A stretch of DNA of 64,000 nucleotides, from positions 4,652,576 to 4,716,575 of the forward strand of contig JAQFVV010012490.1 in assembly GCA_028023455.1 (NCBI GenBank), read 5' to 3'. Under the pieces are notes generated by a model. It worked only from the letters and a program-made list of their open reading frames with translations. It was not told the DNA's origin and did not search any database. Shown here in pieces: positions 1 to 11,617 of the stretch. Each line of letters begins with the position of its first letter. Position 1 is the first letter of the stretch. The DNA comes from Epiperipatus broadwayi (lineage: Eukaryota > Onychophora > Udeonychophora > Euonychophora > Peripatidae). The position numbers were made by a program, and so were the translations under genes.

Positions 1-710
1 ATTTTCTCAAGTTGCGATTATAGTGGCTTATGAGTTTTGATGTTGAGAATTGTTAAGATCATGAATAAATTACTTTTAGGAATTTATAAAGTAAGCTCTT
101 TTGAAAATGTAATTTATTTGTTTTAGTTTTTGCTGATTTCTCCTTCCCTTCCATTGATATTTTTTTTCTCTGGAGATATTTTATTTCCAATAGCTGTCAG
201 TCTATGTTTTCGAATGATTGCTTTGAAATTGAATTTTAATCAAGTACATGTTAACTGGCCGATGACAAGTTTAATTCTCAATTGAAGAAGAAATGAAATT
301 CATAGCTTTCTTATATCATTTCTGGAAATATGGTTATTCTATATTATATCATATTTGCTTTTTTGATGTATTGGTTTAAGTTTGTGCTTTTATTTGCATT
401 GTTGACATCATTTTGATATCTGTAAAATTTTATATTGCATTAATAAATAAATAAATTTAATATTAATTATTTCTTTCTTTTGTTTTTTTTTTGAGGGGCG
501 GGTTACTTTTTGCATTTATGGGTTTGATTTTTAAAGTTGGTATTGTTATAAATATGGTTTTAATTGACAGATTTACACAATTATTAATACATAATTAATA
601 GGGTATATTTGGTTTATTTAATTGTGTAGTTCTTGCTTGGTGTTACATATAAAGGACACTAATTAAGTGGTTAATTTCCTACACTATAATTTTATTTAAA
701 TATTTAATGA

Positions 711-733
711 ATTGTAAGGTGTCACCTTACAAT
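711..733. repeat. Perfect 11-bp inverted repeat with one-base centre
   Basis: Arms ATTGTAAGGTG (711-721) and CACCTTACAAT (723-733) are exact reverse complements around a single T, immediately followed by an (AT)n run. It could be a protein-binding palindrome or the remains of a tiny fold-back element; no function can be assigned. Confidence 0.6.
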
Positions 734-1407
734 ATATATATATATAAAATTAAAATGTCACTAGCCAATTTGTCACTTATATGTAAAATAAAATTTCACA
801 ACTTTCATACTTAAACTTAAGCTAATAAATATTTCACCAGGTCTTTGCCGAGACAATACTGTGATAAATGTTTTAGAAATTCATTGTCAAGGTAACACTA
901 CCTATTAATAGAGCTGCCCATCTCAAATATTTATTGGTTTGAGCATGACTGCTGTGAATTTATGTGTAATTGTCTAGTTGGCTATTGGCATATAATGTTT
1001 GTTATAGATATATTGTGAAATGTTATAAGAAAGATTATTTTTTAACTTCATCAGTTAATTTTGATTGATTTGTCAGTAGTTTAAACCTCTCAGCAGACTT
1101 TAAAATCATACATAAAGGAAGTGGATGTCATATTCCTATCTAGTCATGGTATTGTTCTGACAACAGACTATTGAAATATTTGTTTGTTTAAGTTTACATT
1201 TAATGATTGTGATCATATAATTTATATATACAAAAATATTATATAATAAAAATTGTTAATGTGTATATGCATTAAATAAAATGTATATACTTAGATATAA
1301 TTTTTTACAAAAATTTAATTGTGATTTGGTTTTCCTTCATTTATATTTGGAATTCAAATTTGCATGTGTTTGTTTTGTAAGCATAACAATGTTTTTTTTT
1401 ATTTTTC

Positions 1408-1503
1408 ATAACCTAAAGCTGAGTGCACTTTCAGTGAAGCTCACTGTAATCGTAGCTCTGATTAAGGTGGGCTTCACCAAAGATGCACTCAGCTTTAGGT
1501 TAT
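1408..1503. repeat. 96-bp fold-back hairpin (small MITE-like)
   Basis: The first 20 or so bases, starting ATAACCTAAAGCTGAGTGC, are the exact reverse complement of the last ones ending CAGCTTTAGGTTAT. Pairing continues imperfectly inward through GTGAAGC / GCTTCAC, so nearly the whole 96 bp can form one hairpin with a short loop. This is the shape of a very short fold-back MITE or of a hairpin precursor RNA. No target duplication could be resolved. Confidence 0.6.
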
Positions 1504-1734
1504 AAAGAAGGAAGAAACCACTTTGTTTTATATACATACAAATATATGGAAATTTGAAGAAATTGTGATTTATAATTAATTTTTAATTTAACTTGGATGA
1601 TTTGGAGGGGGGTGTAGTTGTTTTTGCATATTTTATAGATATTTTTAGACATCTTTATTTTGTCTCTTTATAGACTATTATACATGGATTAATATTTAAA
1701 ATGTTTATAATCTATAATATGCATTTTATTTACC

Positions 1735-1879
1735 CTACTTTGAATACTTTTTAGCAAAAAACCTTTTATTGTGCATATATGCATACACAATTTTATGTTT
1801 CGACCATCATGCAGTCTTCTTCAGAGCTATGCATATATGTACAATAAAATGTTTTTTTGCTAAAGAGTATTCAAAGTAG
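1735..1879. mobile_element. 145-bp MITE-like fold-back element
   Basis: Left arm 1735-1784 and right arm 1828-1879 are about 50-bp imperfect inverted repeats, ending in CTACTTTGAATACT and its complement. Between them is a short spacer containing GTCGAAAC-type and CTGAAGAAGAC-type words on the minus strand. No coding capacity. Class II MITE is an inference from architecture; the target duplication is not clear in this AT-rich context. Confidence 0.6.
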
Positions 1880-3392
1880 AGAGGATAAATTGCATTTATA
1901 TATACATCGTGCTATATAAATAAATATCTCATTTACATAAGATATTACAGTAAAATAAAGAAAGTGGTAAATTTGGTAATTTTTCTGAATATATAATATG
2001 CTATATTTAATGACTATATTGTTAAATGAATTTAAGAAAAATATATGATTTGTTGTGTAAATGTTCACTTCAGAGTGATTACTCAGTAGATTAGATAAAA
2101 TATTTCATATTAAATAACACAAGCACATGTAACAAATAGTTTATAGATTGTTGTATATTGTTAATACATAGTATATAGATTCTTCTTGCTTTAAAAAGAG
2201 TGGTAGAATTGCATAGGGAAAGTAGTAATAGCCACTCCTGTATATAATGTTGAAATTTTTATGAAAAGTTAGAATAGTATGATTGTTAGGATAGCACTTA
2301 GTAATAAAATAACAATAATATTAATTATTAATTAGTTGTTAATTAATTTAACATTGTGTAAAGCCATAAAGATATATTTTCAAAATAAGATTCCAGTATT
2401 ACTATATATATATATTGTGCCCTTTTCTATGGGTCAGAATCAGCTCATCACAGTAAATTATTAAAAATTTTAAATTTTAGAATATGTTTTCTTGATGTGT
2501 TAATTATATTGTATTAATATTATCTTAAAAGGATGATTTGAAGCTAAATAAAATATGTAATGCATAATATTATAATGAATCACTTAAGAACAGTTAAATA
2601 AAGCTAAAAATATTATTACATATGGTTGCAAAAGCTGGCCATAATAAATAACACAGCTATAAATATTTAAAAGTATGTTTAAAAAGTTCAATTTTAATAG
2701 TTTAAAACTTATAGTTAAATAAATGTTATATTTATTTTTATAAATCATATTTAATAATTATAATTAATATCGTATATTTTAAAAAGTAAGTTTTATGGTA
2801 GTGAAAGTTATATTTAATTCTATATTTTCTAAATTATTCTTCCAAATTTTATATAATTGTATTATTTTATTTAATACGACAAGTGTTGCAAATTATTATT
2901 TATTCCCAGACAGTAAATTGGATAACGTCTGTCTTGGTTATATCTGTCATGTGATTTGTATAATAATATATGGTTGTACACACTTGCTAGCTAGTATTTA
3001 TTAGTAAAGTTTAAAATATTGTAAAATTGCATTATAGAATTGGATAGAATTATTACCTATCATAAAAGCCAATATTAAATATTATGTTAACTAATGTTAT
3101 AAATGTTTAAATAATGTAATAAAGACGAGTACAGCTAATAAAAGTTAAATATTTTGTTTTAAAATAAAATAGCTAAATTAAATATTAAGAGTGAGATAAA
3201 ATTATTAAATATTGTTTTTAAAAATATTTTTAAATGTTTAATGAATATTTAGTAAAGTAATAATTGATTTAAAAGTAATATCTAAATAATGTTTTTTAAA
3301 GTTTTAATACGTCATATTTTTTATTTTGAAATTTAATTGTGTAAGTTTCTAACATCATGCAAATTTGGTATCAAACAAAAAGTAAGAATCAA

Positions 3393-3450
3393 CCAATAGA
3401 ATGACATATTTTCTAGGATATAAATACTGATTGGCACGGGGGGTATCAGT
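3393..3450 (+). promoter_or_regulatory. LTR core promoter of element 1 (5' copy)
   Basis: CCAAT at 3393-3397, TATAAATA at 3419-3426, then the initiator TCAGT at 3446-3450 with its A 29 bp after the first T of the TATA box. This is the canonical spacing for a RNA polymerase II core promoter, and TCAGT is the arthropod-preferred initiator. The other LTR keeps the TATA box but reads TCACT. Confidence 0.6.
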
Positions 3451-6400
3451 GGTGATTAAAAAATGTATTGAAGGTAGCAGAGATTATATCAGAAGCTATC
3501 AAGGTGATAGTAATTTTTAATTTTATTATTTAGTCAATTTTTTAGTGCTCTCATACAATTTTATTTGCAAAACTAATAGGTTATTATTTTAAAAGTATTT
3601 GCAAAAAGAGAGTGTAAAATAAAAATATTAATAATAATTTCATTTAATACGCTTTGCTAATTTTTAAAGTCCCGTTATCAGTAGTATTCGTCAAAATCTA
3701 ATATATAACTTCACAATAATAAAATGGATATACCAATAAGTAAAACATATTCAACTTATAATATTTTTAAAATGAGTATAATATTTATTAATGCAGTTTC
3801 AATAACATTGAACAAGAGGATTATTCAAATGAATAAATTAATTTTATGCACATTATGTGGGAAACTCATTAGAAAACTGTTTTACCGATTAAAAGTAAAG
3901 ACACATTATTTTATATAGCAAGATAATCTTGCCCGGTATTAATAAACAAGAGGACAAGTATACTCTATAATAAATTTATGGAAATATCATGTTATAAGAG
4001 TAAGTGTTATATCCTTTTGAAGGAAACATTTTAAAATATTTTCAGAAATTATTTTAAGAAAAGACTCATGGAAAAAATATTTAGAAAAGCGTATGTTATT
4101 TAAAACCTGACAAATATAGAGGGTTAATACGTGTATATAAGATTGTTTTAAAAGCTGATAATTTAAGACAAGAAAAACCTCTAAATGGTAATAAATTTGT
4201 TAAAGAAGAAACCTATAAAGAAAGGAATCATGAATAAAATGAAAATATGGAATTATAAAATATTTAAGATTGTGCAAATAATTTATCCGGCTAATTTAAG
4301 CTAAGCCAACATAAAATGGTGCATCAATATGCAGATATGGATTTCTATAGTATTGAAGCCTCACGGAATTATTTTTTAACTGTTATAATTTTATTATGTT
4401 TTTAATAATCATCGCTCTGGACAATAGAAACATAAACTGTTGTTCTATAAACTCTTCCAGGACAGATTGATTATTGTTTTATTTAATGTTTCAAGATTTT
4501 AAAAGACGTAATTTTTTTTTATTATTCATTTTTTAAAACCTGAGATTTTTGTACCGGAAGTTCGGATGACAATTACCTCAGGAAATGTATTGTCTTGTTC
4601 GTCATCATAGCAATGAGGGAAGGTTGTAGAATTCTCTTCAAGAGAACATTTAAAAAAAAAAAACTTTTGAGAAAGAAATGGAAATATTTGGACTTAGAAA
4701 AAACATTCGTTTCAGCTGAAGTTGTGTAAATATGATTTTTATTTATTACTATTTATTTTAAATGTAAAGCTTCTATTTTTTAAGAGTAGGAACATAAACC
4801 ATTAATTTATTGATAATATATAAAATCCTATAATATAATAATTTAATAATTTAAATAAGAACATTTTAAATAAAGGTATGGATGTGTTTTCATGTATTGC
4901 AATGTATCTAATTGATGGAAAATCTAAGACTACATAGGTGATAAGCTAATATCACTTGGTAATAGTTAATGAATATTGATATTTTTATGATATATATATA
5001 TATATTTGGATTGCGTATGAATTATAATGTATGAAAGTTTAAATGTTTAATTATATGTAAATGCATTTTATACAACAGTTTTAAAAAAATTATGAGATTA
5101 GGATTTATTTTGAGAATATGCATACTATAATTTTATACTAGTAATATAACATAACATGATGATAAAGATTTATGTGATTTATTTAAAAAAACTTTCATAT
5201 TATTGGTTGTTCAGTATTTATATGATTAGTTTGTAAAGGTTTAGAATATAGAATAAGGAAGTAAGCAGACTTTTCTTGTGGATCAGTGAGATCGCTCTAA
5301 TTATAAATGAATTTTATTTATTGTTTTGAATATGCAAGATAGTTATTTTGTCGATGTAAGATGTGATAAATCTTTAGGAAATAATGATAAGATAGTGGCT
5401 TGGTAATACTATGGTAAACGTGAACCCAAGATGATGTTATAATAGGATGTGATGAGGGAATATGAAGAATATTTTATAATCTTAGTGGATATGCAATGCT
5501 GTTAACAAAGCCCTGTAATTGTATATTTATTTTGGACCGTATCTATTCTCTTTAAGTATTGATGTTTTAACAAAGCTGAAGGAATAGCTTGACATCATTT
5601 ATATTATTGGAGGACATTAGACTAGGTCATGCCTCTATTTCTCATGAATACACTGTGCCATGATATTTTTTGATATCTAGTTTTGCTTTCCTTCCTACTT
5701 ATCTATTCGCTATCTAGATTTCCAATGTAACTACATCATTTAGTATGATATATTTGAAAAGAAATAATAGATAATTTAGAGTTTAAGATATGCTATCATT
5801 TGAATGAGATAAGTTTATTTACTTAGAAGGAGTAGAATTTGTATAAATTAGAATTGAAAATCCAATGGATCCTAAAAGGAAAAAGAATCATAAAATGTTT
5901 TTTGGATGTATTTTGGAAATAAAATAAAATTTCAAGAATAAAGTATATAAAACAAAGTTGTTCTTTAAAATGTTAAATAAATTTTAAATGCTTTATTTTG
6001 TCTTAAAATGAGTATTGCATATTTTTAAAAATATAATGTTATAAAGTAAAACGATATAAATAATAAGCATAGGTATAATTTTCTATTTATTAAATAATAG
6101 GCAATATATCAGTAATTGCAACTATATAGTATTAAAGTAATATTAAATGGGAATATGTTATATTTAATAAACATAGTGTAGTAAACAATGATATCCACAA
6201 AATCTAGTAATAAATTATTAGTAGATATTTTATATGACATATTTTAACATTGCAGAGTGAAAATTCTTTATTTTTTAAAAGATCCATACTCACGATAATG
6301 TTATTTTTATGTTTTTCCATAGTATGTTTCTATGGATGTTTTTTTGAAAGAAAAGTATAGTTAAATAATATTTAAGGATAGGATATATTTATTTTGAAAT

Positions 6401-7177
6401 AAAAATAAATAAATGTAATTTATCATAAGTTTAATTAGAGAGAGATAAATAAAATGGTATTATTTTATTTTTATTTTTTTAAGTCAGAAATGAAGACTTG
6501 AATAAATTCTACATTGTTTTAATAACCAAGTAATATAAAATATGGAACGATGTGTATCCTGTGTAAATACTGTAAATAAATTGTTTTTTAGTTTTTTTTA
6601 TTGTTATAATAAACTTTGTTAAATTTTTTTTTTTTTTTAAATTTGTGTGTCTGATTATTTATTTTTCCATCATAATGCATCTAAAACACAGTCACTAAAT
6701 CAAACATATAATTTTGCACAAAGATAAATAAAGAATTATTTTAAGAATTCAAATATTTTCTTGGTATTCATTTAATTAAGTAATCATATTTTACATTGTC
6801 TTATGGTCATAAATTAGTTATCATAATGGTACATTTAATTATATGCTATCTGTTGCCACACACCTTTGTTTGTCAGATTATAAGTACTACCACATATTTA
6901 TTACATTCTTATGTGAAGATAAAAGATTATATCATAGTATTTTATTATTTTATTATAGTAATAAAATTATAGTGAAGAAAGAGATGTACAGAATTAGTTC
7001 ATACAATAAAGAATATTATTATTATTATTTGTTATTATTAGTAGTTAAGTGTAGTAGAGTATGACATAAAAATCCCTTCTCATGTTTTACTACAGTGATT
7101 TTTAAATTAAATTAGAACAGTTTTATGAACTGGAGATTTTATTAAGCTAAATTATGATGAATAAGAGATTAAGATTT

Positions 7178-9201
7178 TGTAACGATATATAAATATGCCG
7201 TTACAATAATTTAAAATAAAAACTTAAAAGTTCGCAAATAAAAGTAAAAAACTAAACGCTAAAATTAAAATATTGTTAAACGTATATACATTCGCACAGA
7301 TGCCAAACTTTAAAAATATTTTTTAAAAAAAAAACAAATAAGTATTTGAACGTACTTTTTTATAAAAAAGTACAAGATTTAAAAATAAAAACAGGTATTA
7401 ATTAATGTAATCTGTAAATGGAAATGATTGTTTATAAATTGTTTGAAAAGCAAGCTAGCCATGGGCTTTTGTATAATTAAAATGATCTGATGAAAGATAG
7501 ATAAGAAAATAAAGAGAAATTAGCTTGACCAATGGAAGCACTAAGCCTTGGCTCGGACCCTAACGAAAGTGATGGATTAGTGACGTTTTGTGGATTGAAT
7601 CCTTGTGGATAATATAAAAAGGGAAATACAGTTTTTTCGGACAGTTCCAGCATTGTGTGTTTGAGAGTTGTGGTAGGACGCACATACCACACTCTCTATT
7701 TAAAAAAAGAAAAAGGAAAAGACTGTGATACCTTGAACCAGCTATTGCCATCTCCAGAACATTATCTTCCAATGGAGGCATCGCGGGAATTAAAAGCAGA
7801 AACCTGGACTCTTCTACCATAAGCTATATTGACATGAACTCTAAATTCAAAAATAATTAAGAACTTTCATTCAAGCTTATGAACTTCCATCTGACTTTTT
7901 TTTTAAGTTTAAAATCAAATTAATAATGTTTAATTTTATATGTTTTCCGATTGATAAAAATCATTTCCATTTTTTTTTTTTTTATTGTATAAATTATTTA
8001 TTGTTTAAATTTTAAATGAGGAAATTTAAGGTTGGGTATGGACGTTGCATAGATTCTTTAGCGGTTGATTATGTTGTGGTTTTCACATTCGATTAGAATA
8101 TATAGGTCAACGATATCACTGCAGCATCTTACGATGAATGCTAATGGGATTTGTATATTCCCTATGCAAGTGACGTTTATCGATGACTTTGTATTTTTAT
8201 CGGTTGTGTTTAATTTGGAATGTTTTTGACCATGGAATCTGTGCAGCCGATCTATACTCGACTTTATAAAACAAATTGTATAAAAATAATCTGTGCGAAC
8301 GTATTTAAATGTTAAATTTAAGTCGGGCGTGAATGGCTATATCGTTTGTAAAGTTATATTAAGGGAGGGTAATCTTAGGTTATTCATTTCGTAGTTGAAT
8401 TGGTTCAATGGATTGGATATATTTGTGTAATTGTAGATATAGTATGAGATCCGCTACGGGCAGGATTATAGATATACGCCACACACCTTCCGTTTGCCTA
8501 TGGATGGATTTGTAAGACGGCAAAGGACCGCAGTCCATTCCTATGGAGTTTTATGTTTATTGTTCTACTCACCAACAGATGTCACATTCCTGTTGGTGGA
8601 GAGATAATGTCTTCTCTAATTCTACTTACTGATCAGATGGACATTCCTGACAGTATAGTATTTTGTGTTGTCCTATCATGCTACATTGAATACATGAATG
8701 TATTAGATGGATTGGCGCCAGTTTGATTGCGAAATTTGTTGCCTAAGGTTAAATCAGGGAAGAATATTTTCTTTTCAAATGCAGATCTATGTAGTCTATT
8801 CATAACTGACTATCTAAATAAAATATTAAACTCATTGAAACTTAGTTAAATGTACAATTAAAAGATTAATAGAAAAATCTAAAATGTTGAATTTATTCCT
8901 CAAAATTTAAATATGATTTATATGTGCATAAATAAATATTTTTATGTGTTAATTTCTGGCAGTGGCTTTTATATATTTATATTTAAGATATAAATTAAGA
9001 TATAGATTTTTATCTCTGCGTCTCCACTGAGCTAGTGACTTGGGCTAACGCTCTGAATATTTAAATAAAGTGGAATCTTAACAGCACGTATCTGCCTACT
9101 CTATAAATTTTTCTAGGTTTAGATGCCTAGATGGCGCTCTGTAGAGCAGATATTGTAGTTTGCGGTTAGATTCAATCTTCACTTTCATTTCGATCGTTAT
9201 A
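7178..9201 (-). mobile_element. Solo LTR, TGTAACG family, copy A
   Basis: Starts TGTAACG and ends CGTTATA (one change from TACA), flanked by the 4-bp duplication ATTT (7174-7177 and 9202-9205). The matching place in the other LTR of element 1 (about 23174-23177) has a single ATTT and no insert, which proves the insertion. It is in reverse orientation to the copy at 48487-50683; shared blocks include the words around GGCGCC or GCGCCATCTAGG, GGCAGATACGT and the TGGATTG region near 8710. The first 28 bp form a hairpin with arms TGTAACG/CGTTACA (7178-7184, 7199-7205). No ORF of note. TG...CA-like ends and 4-bp duplications fit a Gypsy-type solo LTR. Confidence 0.82.
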
Positions 9202-9578
9202 ATTTAATTATTAATTAATCTTAATGAGTAGGATTTATTAAAGTCATAAGAATACTATAAGTTTATTTATTTGAGATAGTAATAGGGGGGATAGTGTTTT
9301 TATGCTATTGAGGTAGTATCCTGTGGGATATTGGCTCAGTGTAATCTTTCTTGTCACCTGTATTTCACTTCCAAAGACTCATGATAAAGTAAATATTTAT
9401 TTATTTATTTTATAAACTGAACCTTTTATTATTTTGGTAATAGAATGTTTTAATATAATGCAGGATATTTTATTTATTAATTATTTGCATCGAACCAAAC
9501 GTAATCATTAACTGAGCTAACCCATTTTATTTTATATTTATATTATCTGGAAATGAGATGCACAAAGACTAGGTTAGA

Positions 9579-9605
9579 TTTTGCTTGCCCAACGTGGCTG
9601 CACGA
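9579..9605 (+). promoter_or_regulatory. PBS-like leader motif of element 1
   Basis: Directly after the end of LTR homology the sequence reads TTTTGCTTGCCCAACGTGG. The GCCCAACGTGG core resembles the word found just after the 5' LTR in many LTR retrotransposons, where the tRNA primer anneals. The match to a particular tRNA 3' end was not tested, and no perfect TGG start is present, so this is provisional. Confidence 0.4.
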
Positions 9606-10269
9606 TATGTAGTTGGGACTACAATCGATAGGTCAGATTGTGGTGCCCAAACATTTAGGCTACAAGATGTGTTAGGGAGGTAGCTAAAATTATATAAGAC
9701 AATAGTTACTATTTGAATTTGTTCACGTAACATTGGAGATTTTTGATAGGTATATCTTACAGAAGTTAGATAGTTTAATATTTTATCATAGCAATAATTA
9801 TTTAGGATTTGATTATTATAGTGAACTAAGTGCTTATTATTAAAAATATTGCAATTTTATGTGGTATATAATCTGATTGTTTAAAATAAAATATATTGTT
9901 TGTAAAACAATAAGCAAATAAATATTTGAGATATGCATATGTGGCTAACGATTATCTTATTACATATTATGACCATGTCAATTATTAAAATATTAAAAAT
10001 ATATTTTGAAAATGCTTAATTGTGTGCAAAATATCTGTGAATCATGCATGTGGGAAATTGATGTTATAACACACATAATTTTAATTGTTATAGTTATAAT
10101 AGTTAATTAGGATTAGATCGTATAAGTTTTTAAATGGTATTATCTATGGTTTGTTGTGGATGTTAATTAGGTGGAGATAGAAGAAACTGGTAAGGGACTA
10201 TTTTTATGAAAATTAATAGTAATATATTGTTTAAATATTGAATTTTGAGGAAAAATATATTTGTGAAAA
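9606..10269 (+). other. Untranslated leader of element 1
   Basis: About 660 bp between the PBS-like motif and the first ATG of the Gag-like gene. No ORF. The first part repeats a TGGTGCCCAAAC word (about 9640) similar to the PBS-like motif. It probably carries the RNA leader and packaging signals, though nothing specific can be seen. Confidence 0.4.
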
Positions 10270-11606
10270 ATGAATAATCAGGGCAATAATTTAGAAAGTG
10301 AAATATCTGAGTTTATTGTCGATGATAGTTGTGAGGGGGAAGGAGAAATAGAAAAAATAGTTGAAATGGAAACAGTTGAAGATAGTGTCCAAATTATAGA
10401 TAGTAAAATAAGAGAAGAGGAACAGGTTGTGGAAATTAAAATGGTGGAAGAAAAGGTAATAATGCCTAAAAAAGAGGTAGAGGACCATCAGACATCTGAA
10501 ATGATGTTAATGTTTAAAGAGATGTTAGATTTTTTTAAAAGAGAGATGAAAGAAGACAATGATAGGAAATTTGATTCTCTCAGAGAAGATAATAGAAATA
10601 ATAGTATAGAATTGAATGCTCTTAATGAAAATATGAATAAAAATAGAGAAGATATAAATAAAAATAATGCAGAATTGAAAATATGAATAAAAATAGTGAA
10701 ACTCTTAATGAAAATCTAAATAAAACTAATATGAAATTAGAATATCTTAGAGAAAATGTGGACAAAAATAGTAATGAAATCAGAACTTGTCTAGGAAATA
10801 TGAATAAAAAACTTAATGAAACTTGTAAAACTGTAGAAGATTTTAAGGTGGAATTACAAGATAAGTTTAATAATTTGGATTTGAGATTTGATAGCAATGA
10901 AAAAGTCATAGATTCTTTAAAGGAAGAAATAATGCAAATAGAAGACAGAAATCAAAAATTGTTGAAGAGAAAATTTTCGGAAAGGGCAGTAAAAAATTTA
11001 AAAACTCAAATAGAAGAATCTATTGTCCAATGTCAGCTGAAAAACAGTAAGTTAGATCAGAAAATAGAGTTATAATTTAAGTGTGAAGAATGAAATTTAT
11101 AAAGTAAAAAGTAACATAAATAATATTAATGAAGAAATTAAAATTATTAAGGAGGAGGTAGGCCAAACTAAAATAAGTATCAAGGAGGAAGTTCAAAAGG
11201 AAGTAATGGGAAAATTAAAAGAGTTAGGGATACAAAACCTTGTGGAAAAGATCATAAGTAAGAATAATCCACAATTCATTGAGATAGTTAGTAAAGATAT
11301 TAACCTGTCTAGTAAATTGGTAGAAGAAAACCAAAATTTTATTAAATTAGGAGATAAAAATGGATATAATGATGTATCATTTGTTAAGATAGCAGATGAT
11401 GACTTTAAAAAAGATGAATCTTGTAGTAAAGTAGCTTGTAAGGAAACCCAGTTGTTTTTTGGAAAAACTATTATAGATAATGAAATGATTTATGAAGAAA
11501 AGGAGATTCATAAAAGGTCTATTGAAATAGTTGATACTAGGAATGAATTATATAGAAGAATATTGGAAAATCCCAAAGAATATTTTAAATTGACTAATGA
11601 GATGAT
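10270..11606 (+). pseudogene. Coiled-coil Gag-like gene of element 1, N-terminal part
   Basis: Starts at ATG 10270 and runs in three frames: 10270-10686, 10683-11075 and 11083-11606, so two frameshifts break it. The protein has an acidic N-terminus of about 70 residues, then some 250 residues rich in Asn, Lys, Glu and Leu with heptad-like repeats of the type LNENxNKNxE, predicted to form a long coiled coil. A less repetitive acidic region follows, ending with residues KLTNEM. There it is cut by an RTE LINE; the reading frame resumes at 14897 after the 11-bp target duplication. No zinc knuckle and no enzymatic motif. The position behind the PBS-like leader argues for Gag; the sequence alone cannot prove it, and I do not recognise a capsid domain. 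It might instead be an accessory ORF. Confidence 0.6.
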
Positions 11607-11617
11607 GATCATCATCA

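Larger units (their letters stand above)
1..2415. other. Non-coding 5' flank
   Basis: AT-rich DNA with many T and A runs and no credible coding sequence; the short open frames have AT-driven composition and no motif. It contains three inverted repeats listed separately (711-733, 1408-1503, 1735-1879). It ends in an (AT)n tract just before the first LTR at 2416, which was probably the insertion target of element 1. Confidence 0.7.
2416..9578 (+). repeat. 5' LTR of element 1
   Basis: Matches 15759-23549 almost base for base, for example at the start TGTGCCC and through the end where both copies read about GATGCACAAAG, GCTAGG or ACTAGG, then TAGA. The span is 7163 bp including a 2024-bp solo LTR inserted at 7178; the ancestral length is about 5.1 kb. 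By the TATA/initiator position, U3 is about 1.0 kb and R-U5 about 4 kb, an exceptionally long transcribed leader. In a 195-bp stretch (3724-3918) I count about 13 differences from the other LTR, so divergence is several percent. A 64-codon frame here is preserved in both copies, but most differences change amino acids, so it is not evidence for a gene. Confidence 0.8.

Noticed and set aside
1408-1503. Telomeric TTAGG-related repeat
   Set aside because: Only one TTTAGGTT word occurs in each arm; there is no array.
3724-3918. Paired 64-codon ORFs in the two LTRs as a small conserved gene
   Set aside because: Both copies come from LTR duplication and most differences are amino-acid changing, as expected without selection.
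7477-7820. Minus-strand ORFs of 71 and 86 codons as genes
   Set aside because: They lie inside a solo LTR, overlap each other in different frames and have no motif.
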